From contig CAYQFA010000013.1 of the NCBI GenBank assembly GCA_964416665.1, positions 1-20,146 on the forward strand: DNA of 20,146 nucleotides, in the 5' to 3' direction. The notes beneath the pieces were generated by a model, which had not been told where the DNA came from, made no database searches, and saw only the letters and a list, made by a program, of their open reading frames with translations. Each line of letters opens with the position of its first letter. Position 1 is the first letter of the stretch. The position numbers and the translations under genes are program-made. Below, piece after piece: positions 7,800 through 14,335 of the stretch. Source of the DNA: JAKAGE01 sp964416665. GTDB lineage: Bacteria; Patescibacteriota; Minisyncoccia; UBA6257; 2-01-FULL-56-20.

Positions 7800-8536
7800 G
7801 CCAGGAGGGAGAACGATTCAAGCAGGAGCTTTCTGAGCTAGACAGCCCTGAGGCTGTCCTAAAGCTCAAAGAGATCAATCGCACAGGAAGCGTGGGAGTT
7901 GAAGTCGAGAATCTTCGCCTTAATGTGATCATGAACGAGATATCCGACCTGATCGAAAAGTGCGGAGTCTCCGATTATTTGCCGTTGCGATCGATATTGG
8001 AAGACCTTACGGATGGCAGTGAGGTGAATACTTTGACGACGGGTTCGGCGGCATCGAGCCTGTTTTACCAGAGGCCCGAGCGAATCGCGAACTTCGTCGC
8101 GAAGATGAATGCACTACTAGATGAGGAAATGATCGCCCCCGACATGTCGCTCACGAAGATATTCAACACCCTTGGAAAGGAGCATATGGAGAACCAAAAG
8201 GTGATCGATCATAGCAAGGCATTGGAAAAACAAGGTTCCGAGGAGGAAAGGCTCGACCAGCTTGTCGATCTATGCACGGCCCTCCATGGGGCTTCGGGGA
8301 ATATCGTGAAAAGCGTGGAGCGCGTCAGGAGCACAAAAGACGAGGACCGGCTGGTGGTAACGATCGCATCCAAAGAGAGTCCGATGGTGGTTGAGCTTCT
8401 CGAACAGATGAAGAAGATCCCCAGAGCGAGCGTCGAACGGGATGGAAAGCGCATCGTTTTTTCCGCACCATTCGAGAAGAAGATCCTTAACGACGCACGC
8501 GAAATATTCCCGTGGATCCCCAAGGCTCAAGCCTGA
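7796..8536 (+). CDS. Unrecognised cytoplasmic protein coupled to the secreted helical protein
   Basis: 246 residues with no signal peptide or membrane helix; charged and mostly helical. The N-terminal part (1-60) is Glu/Lys/Leu-rich. The middle carries TLTTGSAASSLFYQRPERI (about 80-98). The last third (about 180-240: EDRLVVTIASKESPMVVELL, then VERDGKRIVFSAPFEKKIL) alternates strands and helices like a small alpha/beta domain. I do not recognise a family. The ATG overlaps the stop of the preceding gene by four bases (ATGA), so expression depends on that gene. The start is set by this overlap. The pairing of a secreted and a soluble protein is unusual and unexplained. Confidence 0.7.
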   Translation: MSQEGERFKQELSELDSPEAVLKLKEINRTGSVGVEVENLRLNVIMNEISDLIEKCGVSDYLPLRSILEDLTDGSEVNTLTTGSAASSLFYQRPERIANFVAKMNALLDEEMIAPDMSLTKIFNTLGKEHMENQKVIDHSKALEKQGSEEERLDQLVDLCTALHGASGNIVKSVERVRSTKDEDRLVVTIASKESPMVVELLEQMKKIPRASVERDGKRIVFSAPFEKKILNDAREIFPWIPKAQA

Positions 8537-8596
8537 GTTTTTAAAATTGCTAAAAGAGTGGCGGTGTGATAGAAAGTATCCAGAGGTAATTTTCCG

Positions 8597-8797
8597 ATGG
8601 ACCTTTCTGCGAGCATTCCCGTATGTGCGGTGGCACTTCCGTTCGTCGTGATCCTGGCTCTATGCCTGGTTCTGTGGCGGCGGCGCAATAACGTCCGAAG
8701 CGGTCTGGGTACGGGCATCTTCACGTCCGGCATCATCCGTCGCAACGCGCGGCATTCGGGTGGTGATAAGTTCGTCCCTTCGCGCCTGTTCCGGTAG
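8597..8797 (+). CDS. Possible small membrane peptide
   Basis: 66 residues. One hydrophobic helix (about 7-27, IPVCAVALPFVVILALCLVL) is followed by WRRRN, a normal positive-inside flank, and a basic Arg/Gly-rich tail. AGAGGT (8582-8587) lies 9 bases before the ATG and could serve as Shine-Dalgarno. It ends 19 bases before the strong terminator hairpin at 8817. Helix and ribosome site argue for a real gene; short length and lack of known relatives argue against. An overlapping minus-strand frame here is Arg/His-rich and looks like a shadow. Confidence 0.45.
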   Translation: MDLSASIPVCAVALPFVVILALCLVLWRRRNNVRSGLGTGIFTSGIIRRNARHSGGDKFVPSRLFR

Positions 8798-8816
8798 TTC
8801 GGTAGTCGATCTCGAA

Positions 8817-8853
8817 GCGCCTGGTGGGGATAACCTACCAGGCGCCGAGTTTT
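8817..8853 (+). terminator. Strong rho-independent terminator hairpin
   Basis: A 12-bp stem (8817-8828 with 8834-8845; GCGCCTGGTGGG against CCTACCAGGCGC, one G-U) closes a 5-base loop GATAA. TTTT (8850-8853) follows after four bases. It closes the 6996-8797 gene group and separates it from the metK riboswitch. Confidence 0.65.
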
Positions 8854-8859
8854 ATCCTG

Positions 8860-8868
8860 TGCTATGCT
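8860..8868 (+). promoter_or_regulatory. Extended -10 promoter of the metK riboswitch leader
   Basis: TGCTATGCT has the TGn extension plus TATGCT, and ends 20 bases before the riboswitch P1 stem. No good -35 box was seen, as is typical for extended -10 promoters. TGGTATGCT at 20026 is nearly the same. Confidence 0.45.
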
Positions 8869-8887
8869 TATTCCTACAACTGAATAG

Positions 8888-8993
8888 TTTTATCACGAGC
8901 GACGGGGAGAGCACTGGCTCATCGATCCGTCCGACAACCTTACGGGACCGCACCGCGAAGGTGTCTCATCCAGCCCGCAAGGGAAAGATAAAG
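8888..8993 (+). ncRNA. SAM-I-type (S-box) riboswitch upstream of metK
   Basis: The order of conserved blocks matches the SAM-I family. P1 is TTTATC (8889-8894) with GATAAA (8987-8992). P2 is GACGG (8901-8905) with CCGTC (8928-8932), holding GAGAGCACTGGCTC where the family has its GGGACTGGCCC loop. GACAACC (8933-8939) fits the family GGCAACC. AGGTGTCTCATCC (8959-8971) fits AGGTGCTAATTCC. P4 is CCC-GCAA-GGG (8974-8983), then AAAGATAA. S-box RNAs bind S-adenosylmethionine and usually switch the downstream gene off through a terminator, which is present at 9016. The next gene is SAM synthetase, the expected target. Some positions differ from the consensus, so the related SAM-I/IV group is the main alternative. 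Confidence 0.82.
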
Positions 8994-9015
8994 GTCGCAG
9001 CTGTTTTCTTCGAAC

Positions 9016-9050
9016 CTCTTTCTCGCTCGCGAAAGAGCGTTTTTGTTTTT
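9016..9050 (+). terminator. Riboswitch expression-platform terminator
   Basis: CGCTC (9024-9028) pairs with GAGCG (9035-9039), and an overlapping alternative is CTCTTTC (9016-9022) with GAAAGAG (9031-9037). A T-rich run TTTTTTGTTTTT follows (to 9050, one G). It lies between the SAM aptamer and metK, so it is the likely off-switch. Confidence 0.65.
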
Positions 9051-9100
9051 AAAGGCAGATCAAAGCGAAAATAAATCATTAAAAAATAATTAACCAAAAA

Positions 9101-10048
9101 ATGAATACCATTCGAACGGCGGAATTCGTTTCGCCAAAGCATCCGGATAAAATGTGTGACCTCATCGCGGACTCATTACTTGACGCTTACTTGGCGGGGG
9201 ATCCGAAGAGCCGCGTTGCGGCGGAGATCATGGGCGGCCATGGGCACGTCACGCTCTCGGGCGAAGTGACGAGCGCGACGGACGTGGACATCGCGAAAGT
9301 GGTCCACGGCATCGTGGGCGATAATTATGAAGTGCACGCGTATCTCGTGAAGCAGAGCCCCGAGATCGCACAGGGAGTGGACACGGGCGGTGCGGGTGAC
9401 CAGGGTATTATGATCGGCTACGCCACGCGCGAGACGGAGGAATTTTTGCCCAAGGAATATGCGCTCGCCCGCGACCTCTGCAAAAAGATCTACGCGGTGT
9501 ATCCGTACGACGGCAAGACGCAGGTGACGGTGGACGGCGACCGCGTGACGTGCGTCGTTGCCAGTTTCCAGAACTCCAAGACGCCGGACCTTTTGAAGCT
9601 CGTGCAGGAATCCATTGTGGCGGATGAGTATCTGATCAACCCGGCTGGGGAGTGGAACATGGGCGGTTTCGACGCCGACTCGGGCATTTCCGGACGCAAG
9701 ATCGTGATAGACAACTACGGCCCGGAGATCGGCGTGGGCGGCGGATCGTTCTCGGGCAAGGATCTCACGAAGGTGGATCGCTCGGGCGCATACATCGCGC
9801 GCCGCATCGCCGTGGACTATCTGAAGAAGAATCCCGCTGCGAAAGTATGCCGTGTGAAAATCGCCTATGCCATCGGCAAGCCGCAGCCCGTTATGGCCGT
9901 TGCCGAATTGGACGGCGTGACCATGCCGATCGAGGGCTATGATCTTACGCCAGCGGGCATCGCCGCATTCCTGGGCTTCGCCTCTGTTAAGTGGGCCGAG
10001 ACAGCTGCTTGGGGTCACTTTGGAAGGAAGGAGTTCAGCTGGGGATAA
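9101..10048 (+). CDS. metK: S-adenosylmethionine synthetase, compact form
   Basis: 315 residues; typical bacterial enzymes have about 380-400. It makes S-adenosylmethionine from methionine and ATP in the cytoplasm, the methyl donor for the cell. Motifs: HPDK near residue 14 (family GHPDK, here KHPDK), GAGDQGIMIGYA (family GAGDQGLMFGYA, about 97-108), GKTQVTVDG (about 138-146), DNYGPEIGVGGGSFSGKD (about 205-222) and TKVDRSGAYIARRIA. The core loops are kept, so the protein should be active; the shorter length comes from missing peripheral segments. The leader is A/T-rich without Shine-Dalgarno. It is controlled by the SAM-I-type riboswitch 108-213 bases upstream. A weak hairpin (10054-10068) follows the stop. 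Confidence 0.92.
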   Translation: MNTIRTAEFVSPKHPDKMCDLIADSLLDAYLAGDPKSRVAAEIMGGHGHVTLSGEVTSATDVDIAKVVHGIVGDNYEVHAYLVKQSPEIAQGVDTGGAGDQGIMIGYATRETEEFLPKEYALARDLCKKIYAVYPYDGKTQVTVDGDRVTCVVASFQNSKTPDLLKLVQESIVADEYLINPAGEWNMGGFDADSGISGRKIVIDNYGPEIGVGGGSFSGKDLTKVDRSGAYIARRIAVDYLKKNPAAKVCRVKIAYAIGKPQPVMAVAELDGVTMPIEGYDLTPAGIAAFLGFASVKWAETAAWGHFGRKEFSWG

Positions 10049-10053
10049 CATAG

Positions 10054-10068
10054 CTGCCTTGATGGCAG
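10054..10068 (+). terminator. Small hairpin after metK
   Basis: CTGCC (10054-10058) pairs with GGCAG (10064-10068) around TTGAT, five bases after the metK stop. No T-tract follows. It may be only a weak terminator or a 3'-end stabiliser. Nothing else convincing was found in 10069-10158. Confidence 0.25.
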
Positions 10069-10158
10069 TGTCGGAGCATGATGACGCGGCGGATAAAATA
10101 GAGGATAATAACTAGAGAAACATCCCCTCGTCAGGGATAAAATAATGTCATTACTATA

Positions 10159-11709
10159 ATGAATATAAAAACCAAAGTGGTCGCCGCTTTTGCCGCCGCC
10201 GCGTTCCTGCTCCCGGGCATTTCCCTGGCCCAAACCGCCACTGCCACTGCCACCGGCCTTCGGGCAGAGGTTCAAAGTCTCCTTGCCGAGGTGCAGAGCT
10301 TGGAATCTCAGATCCACCAGAATCCGTCGCGGGTCTGTCCCGCGTGGGGCTGTAATGGACCCGAGCCGACTCCGGTTCCGATACGGTTGCCGATCACCAT
10401 CGCTTCTTCTTCAACCCCAACAACAACCCCGACGACCACGCCGGCGCTTTCCGTGAGCATCGATCGGAGCTCGCCTCCGGCCGGGATCATCGTCCAGAAC
10501 TCCACCGGCAATACGCTCGGGGTCTTCGATTTCACCAACACATCAAATAGTGAAGGAATAAAGATCACCCAGATGAACGTCCTTGATGCCGTCGCGAACT
10601 CCGGCGTTAAAGCGGCGTTCAGCAACGTCAGCCTGTGGAACGGTTCCACGGAACTTGGCACTGCGTCCGCGCCGGTGCTTGATGCTGCGGGGACCGGTTA
10701 TCTTTACACGTTCAATGCGTTTCCGAATGCGCCGGTGGTTCCACGGAACAATTCGCTTCAGCTCACCCTTAGGGGCGATGCGGGTTCGTACGCCAATGGT
10801 TCGATGACCGATGGAAGCACCTTGACCTTCAAGATCGCGACGACGACCGATCTGAACAACGACACTCCTGCTCTCGCCGTAATGGCGTACGGAGCGACCT
10901 CGAACGTCGTAGCGGCGATAACGCTCTCCGGCGCGGATGCCAATCCGCAAACGGTCTTGCGGACCGTCCTCACGATCGCCGGTCAGACGGTGACCACCAT
11001 GCCTCCGTCGAGTTTCCAGCAGCTTGGCTCGGTCAACCTCACCGCGAATGCCGCAGGCGACGCGGTGCTGAACAGTTTGAAGCTTACGACGAACCAAACG
11101 AATTCCGCATTCTTGAGCTCGCTCGTCCTGCACGATTCGAGCGGCAATGACATCGTTTCCGTCGATGGCTTTGCCCAGTCCGCCGTTTCCGGCAACGCCG
11201 TCACATGGACGTTCTCTCCTTCGGCGAAGCCGCTTGATGTCGCCGCCGGTTCTGCATACACGCTGACGCTATGGGGCGACCTCAGCAAGCTCCCCGCAGT
11301 GGCGAACGTCGCGCAATCCATCTCCGTTTCGATCCAAAATTCCACGGATTTCTCTTATTACGATGGCGCGAACGGCACTCCTACACTGGTCAATCTGGGA
11401 CCGTACCAGGTGGGACCGATCACCGTCGTCAGCCTTCAGGGTTCGGGCGCCACTTCCACTCCGACGTCTACTCCGATCACAAAGTTTCCCGTCGCGTGCC
11501 CGGAACTCATGCCGTACTGTCCTAATGGTTGGCACACCGTCACCACAAGCAATGGATGCTCCATGAGGGCTTGCAACTCCGGTTCCGTAGGGATCCAGCC
11601 GGGAAGACTGCAGTCGTCCGCGGGAAATACCGGCGACCAGACTGCCATAATCTCGCAGTCGCTTCAAACCATCGGGAGCGAGCTGGAAGGCCTTCTGAAA
11701 TCGCTTTAG
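10159..11709 (+). CDS. Secreted coiled-coil / beta-repeat protein with Cys motifs
   Basis: 516 residues. The signal peptide (1-24, ending SLA-QT) is followed by a short coiled coil (LRAEVQSLLAEVQSLESQI, about 34-52). A CPAWGC pair (C60, C65) and a Pro/Thr linker follow. Two or more long beta segments occupy about 95-430 (openings LSVSIDRSSPPAG and LRTVLTIAGQTVTTMPPSSF), rich in Asn/Ser/Thr. Near the C-terminus a second Cys motif spans C447, C454, C467 and C472 (CPELMPYC then NGCSMRAC), probably disulfide-bonded outside the cell. The end is a short helix (LQTIGSELEGLL). No enzyme motif was seen; an adhesive or structural surface role is inferred. It sits 19 bases before the flippase start. TATAAT at 10155-10160 overlaps the ATG and is unlikely to be this gene's promoter. 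Confidence 0.7.
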   Translation: MNIKTKVVAAFAAAAFLLPGISLAQTATATATGLRAEVQSLLAEVQSLESQIHQNPSRVCPAWGCNGPEPTPVPIRLPITIASSSTPTTTPTTTPALSVSIDRSSPPAGIIVQNSTGNTLGVFDFTNTSNSEGIKITQMNVLDAVANSGVKAAFSNVSLWNGSTELGTASAPVLDAAGTGYLYTFNAFPNAPVVPRNNSLQLTLRGDAGSYANGSMTDGSTLTFKIATTTDLNNDTPALAVMAYGATSNVVAAITLSGADANPQTVLRTVLTIAGQTVTTMPPSSFQQLGSVNLTANAAGDAVLNSLKLTTNQTNSAFLSSLVLHDSSGNDIVSVDGFAQSAVSGNAVTWTFSPSAKPLDVAAGSAYTLTLWGDLSKLPAVANVAQSISVSIQNSTDFSYYDGANGTPTLVNLGPYQVGPITVVSLQGSGATSTPTSTPITKFPVACPELMPYCPNGWHTVTTSNGCSMRACNSGSVGIQPGRLQSSAGNTGDQTAIISQSLQTIGSELEGLLKSL

Positions 11710-11728
11710 TCGGCAGTTGGGAACACTC

Positions 11729-13042
11729 ATGCATCTTTTTCGCAATAAGCTGGTAACGAACAGCGTCATCATCAGTACCGGAGCCATTCTCGCGGGCGTG
11801 TTCGGCTACCTTTTCCAGTTTGTGATCTCGCGGAGGCTTACCGTCGCCGCGTACGGCGAATTCCAGAGCCTGAACTCGCTGTCGCTCATGACGGGCGCCG
11901 TATCGGCAACGCTCGGTTATTTCTTCCTCAAGTTCTTCCCTGTTTTTTGGAAGACGAAAGACTACGATTCCCACCGCGCGTTCATGGGGTGGACGATGGA
12001 AAAGATAAAGAAATGGATCGTCGTCTATGCGGGATGTTTCCTCGTGCTCGCACCGCTGATCGTCCTGACGTTTCACCTCTCCGGCTATTACGGGCTCCTC
12101 TTCATCATCCTCGCCGCCCTCGTGGGCGTCTATTCGTCCATATACAGCTCGGCGCTCGTCGGTTGGGAATATTTCCTCTGGTCGGGCCTTGCGGCGATCA
12201 TTGCCGCGGCCGGGAAGTTCGTTGCCGGGTATGTCATCGTCCTGTTCTTTCCCACCGCAACCGCCGTGCTGTTCTCCTTCGTCATCGGCGCTCTCTCCGG
12301 ACTCGCGGCGTACGCCTTCTTCTACCATCGCTGTTTCCCGCCGGCCGGAAAGGACGGGAACGATGGGGGAGCGCAGTACGGTGACTGGAAGCGGAAGTAT
12401 TACGAGAAATTCGACTTCAAGATCGAACTGCGCCATGTCTTTATCTTCGCGGTGCTCATCACCCTGCTCGGGAATATCGATATCTTTCTCGTAAAGAGCC
12501 TGACCTCCGCGGAGATGACCGGATTTTACGGCTCGCTTCATACGCTGGGAACCATCCTCCTCACGCTGAACGCCGCGGTCATCAGCGCCGTATCGCCCTC
12601 CGTGTACGCCGCGGGGCATGAAGGAAAGAAGGCGGGCAAAAAGATAGTGCTCTTCGCCTACGGCGCCATCGCCTTCGTGAGCGGGTGCGGCACGCTCTTC
12701 TTCGCGGCATTCCCGACGTTCACCGTGCGGATGCTCTTCGGCGCGAAGTATCTTTCCGTTGCGCACGACCTCTGGATCTTCGGCGCACTCACGTTCTTCC
12801 TCTCGGTCCTCATGCTCGAAGCCAATTTTTCGTACGCGCGGCACATCTACCGGGTTTCATGGGCGCTTCTCGCCACTGCCGCGCTCGCGGCGGCGGGCGT
12901 CGGCCTTTTCCACGGGAGCATCCGCGCGATCGCGCTCGCCATCACGGTCGCCTTCGCGTGCGGCTACCTCCTTGTTTTCCTGCTCAACTGGCACACTGGA
13001 AAGAAGCGTTTCCTTGAAGCTCAGCCGCTTGTGGGTATATAA
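11729..13042 (+). CDS. MOP-superfamily polysaccharide flippase (Wzx/MurJ-like)
   Basis: 437 residues from ATG 11729; an upstream TTG at 11717 would add four residues. It has about 12 hydrophobic segments. The N-terminus reads NSVIISTGAILAGVFGYLFQ and then VISRRLTVAAYGEFQSLNSL, the usual layout of Wzx-type flippases, where a paired helix precedes the 'G.F....' segment. The other helix pairs and a cytoplasmic loop (about 205-235, KDGNDGGAQYGDWKRKYYEK) fit the fold. It probably moves a lipid-linked oligosaccharide across the membrane. It lies next to the secreted Cys-motif protein and upstream of other envelope membrane genes, separated from them by the RhuM-Fic gene. The exact substrate cannot be told. 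Confidence 0.75.
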   Translation: MHLFRNKLVTNSVIISTGAILAGVFGYLFQFVISRRLTVAAYGEFQSLNSLSLMTGAVSATLGYFFLKFFPVFWKTKDYDSHRAFMGWTMEKIKKWIVVYAGCFLVLAPLIVLTFHLSGYYGLLFIILAALVGVYSSIYSSALVGWEYFLWSGLAAIIAAAGKFVAGYVIVLFFPTATAVLFSFVIGALSGLAAYAFFYHRCFPPAGKDGNDGGAQYGDWKRKYYEKFDFKIELRHVFIFAVLITLLGNIDIFLVKSLTSAEMTGFYGSLHTLGTILLTLNAAVISAVSPSVYAAGHEGKKAGKKIVLFAYGAIAFVSGCGTLFFAAFPTFTVRMLFGAKYLSVAHDLWIFGALTFFLSVLMLEANFSYARHIYRVSWALLATAALAAAGVGLFHGSIRAIALAITVAFACGYLLVFLLNWHTGKKRFLEAQPLVGI

Positions 13043-13043
13043 T
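13014..13043 (+). promoter_or_regulatory. Promoter upstream of the RhuM-Fic gene
   Basis: TTGAAG (13014-13019) and TATAAT (13038-13043) are 18 bases apart at the end of the flippase gene. Transcription would start near 13050, leaving a leader of about 100 bases that holds a 7-codon frame (13129-13152) overlapping the RhuM ATG. Confidence 0.5.
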
Positions 13044-13148
13044 ACGGGGCATTTTCAAGTAATATTAAAAAATCATTAAATACTATTGGTGTTGTTTTCC
13101 CGTAGCGGCTATTATTGATATTGGGCGAATGAAATTATCAACCGGGAA

Positions 13149-14141
13149 ATGAAACCTAAAAAATTAGACAATCAGATCGTCCTCTATCAGACAAAATCAG
13201 GAGCGCTCGAATTGCGCGCCGATGCGGGCAATGAAACCGTCTGGGCAACGCAGGCACAGATAGCGAAATTATTCAATCTTGAACGGTCTGTTGCAACAAA
13301 ACACATCCGCAATATCCTAAAAGACAAAGAACTTGATGCGGATTCAGTATGTGCAAATTTTGCACATACTGCCGAAGATGGGAAAACCTATCAGGTTCGG
13401 TTCTATAATTTGGACGCCATTCTTGCCGTCGGGTACCGCGCTAATTCCCGACGGGCCATAGAATTTCGCCAGTGGGCCACCAAAACCCTTCGCCAATACA
13501 TTGTTGATGGATATGCGATCAACCGGCAGCGCATCGCTAAAAACTACGAGCAATTTTTGGAGGCCGTGGAGACCGTGAAACAACTGCTGCCTGCCGGCGC
13601 TCCGATCGACACGCAAGGCGTGCTTGAGCTTGTGAACGCGTTCGCGGAAACATGGCTTTCGCTCAGTGCGTACGATAAAAGCGAGCTCGTTACCAAGGGC
13701 GCAACGAAAAAGCGCGTGGCGTTTACGGCGGAGAAATTAAGAAAGAACATCGCTGATTTCAAAACGGTGCTCATGGAGCGAGGGGAGGCGAGCGAGCATT
13801 TTGCGATGGAGCGGCAAGAGGGAAGCATTGAAGGGATCGTGGGCAACGTGATGCAGTCTTTCGGCGGCAAAGAGGTATACGGCACCGCTGAGGAAAAGGC
13901 GGCGCACCTCTTGTATTTTACGGTCAAGAACCACCCGTTCGTGGATGGCAACAAACGGAGCGGAGCGTACGTATTCGTGTGGTTCCTGCGGCAGGCCGGC
14001 ATCCTTGATCCTGCGCGTCTCACCCCGCCCGCGCTCACTGCGCTTACCCTGCTCGTGGCAGAGAGTGACCCGTTAATGGCTATGCCAATTCTTGGACCAT
14101 CGATCCGAATGAAATTTGTCTTCATAACGCAAAATGCGTGA
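13149..14141 (+). CDS. RhuM-family / Fic-Doc protein with altered 3' end
   Basis: 330 residues, cytoplasmic. The N-terminal part (about 30-125: TVWATQAQIAKLFNLERSVA, VRFYNLDAILAVGYRAN, FRQWATKTLRQYIVDGY) matches the RhuM family DNA-binding region. The C-terminal part holds a Doc-like Fic motif, HPFVDGNKRSG (262-272), with the catalytic His and Asp-Gly-Asn residues intact. Fic/Doc enzymes transfer phosphate or AMP to target proteins; in this fusion class the target is unknown. The expected family tail stops at VAESDP. The last 22 residues (from about 309, LMAMPILGPSIRMKFVF...) come from another gene read in a wrong frame, so the protein has lost its native C-terminal helix. A perfect 13-bp inverted repeat lies inside the coding sequence. 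It is probably a mobile or defence-linked cargo gene. Confidence 0.78.
   Translation: MKPKKLDNQIVLYQTKSGALELRADAGNETVWATQAQIAKLFNLERSVATKHIRNILKDKELDADSVCANFAHTAEDGKTYQVRFYNLDAILAVGYRANSRRAIEFRQWATKTLRQYIVDGYAINRQRIAKNYEQFLEAVETVKQLLPAGAPIDTQGVLELVNAFAETWLSLSAYDKSELVTKGATKKRVAFTAEKLRKNIADFKTVLMERGEASEHFAMERQEGSIEGIVGNVMQSFGGKEVYGTAEEKAAHLLYFTVKNHPFVDGNKRSGAYVFVWFLRQAGILDPARLTPPALTALTLLVAESDPLMAMPILGPSIRMKFVFITQNA
13345..13371. repeat. 27-base near-perfect palindrome inside the RhuM gene
   Basis: CAGTATGTGCAAA, one base T, then TTTGCACATACTG: two 13-base arms with perfect complementarity. It encodes SVCANFAHT. It could be an operator for the RhuM DNA-binding domain, a recombination site, or a by-product of the protein sequence. 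Confidence 0.8.
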
Positions 14142-14335
14142 AAAATGCCGACGGCAGCTATGATATTGAGTTGGTCATCGAATTTTTCCCGCAGAGATTA
14201 TTTGATATTGGTCTGATTGCCTCTGGCGTCACATTATTTACCTGTTTTGGCTATCTGGTGTTTTCACTTTCTCGCAGGAAAAGAAGCTCGGCAGATACGA
14301 ACGCGACTATAATTAAAGAGAAGGAAAATGTATAA
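14072..14335 (+). pseudogene. Truncated C-terminal end of a polytopic membrane protein
   Basis: In this frame the residues run VNGYANSWTIDPNEICLHNA, then KCVKNADGSYDIELVIEFFP, then QRLFDIGLIASGVTLFTCFG and a basic end RRKRSS. This looks like the outer loop (with a Cys pair), last transmembrane helix and cytoplasmic tail of a GT-C-like envelope membrane protein. A TGA at 14066-14068 bounds the frame, and the rest of the protein is missing because RhuM-Fic sequence is joined here. An ATG at 14138 could still make a 65-residue one-helix protein. Its stop overlaps the next gene's start by eight bases, so it was once its operon partner. Confidence 0.6.
14308..14313 (+). promoter_or_regulatory. -10 box before the polytopic membrane protein
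   Basis: TATAAT lies 14 bases before the ATG at 14328. An AAGGA (14321-14325) two bases before that ATG may act as Shine-Dalgarno. This would give a very short leader and make the gene independent of RhuM-Fic. Confidence 0.4.

Noticed and set aside
9176..10051. 291-codon minus-strand frame opposite metK
   Set aside because: It lies almost wholly within metK, is His/Arg/Ala-rich and has no recognisable motif.
10143..10153. TAATG-T-CATTA small palindrome before the Cys-motif protein gene
   Set aside because: Five-base arms in A/T-rich DNA are expected by chance.
10155..10160. TATAAT before the Cys-motif protein gene
   Set aside because: It overlaps the ATG at 10159, so a transcript from it would lack the start codon and the basic residues of the signal peptide.
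11540..12844. 434-codon open frame on the minus strand opposite the flippase gene
   Set aside because: It is Glu/Arg/Asp-rich low-complexity sequence with no domain, and the plus strand has a clear membrane-protein pattern. It is a codon-bias shadow.
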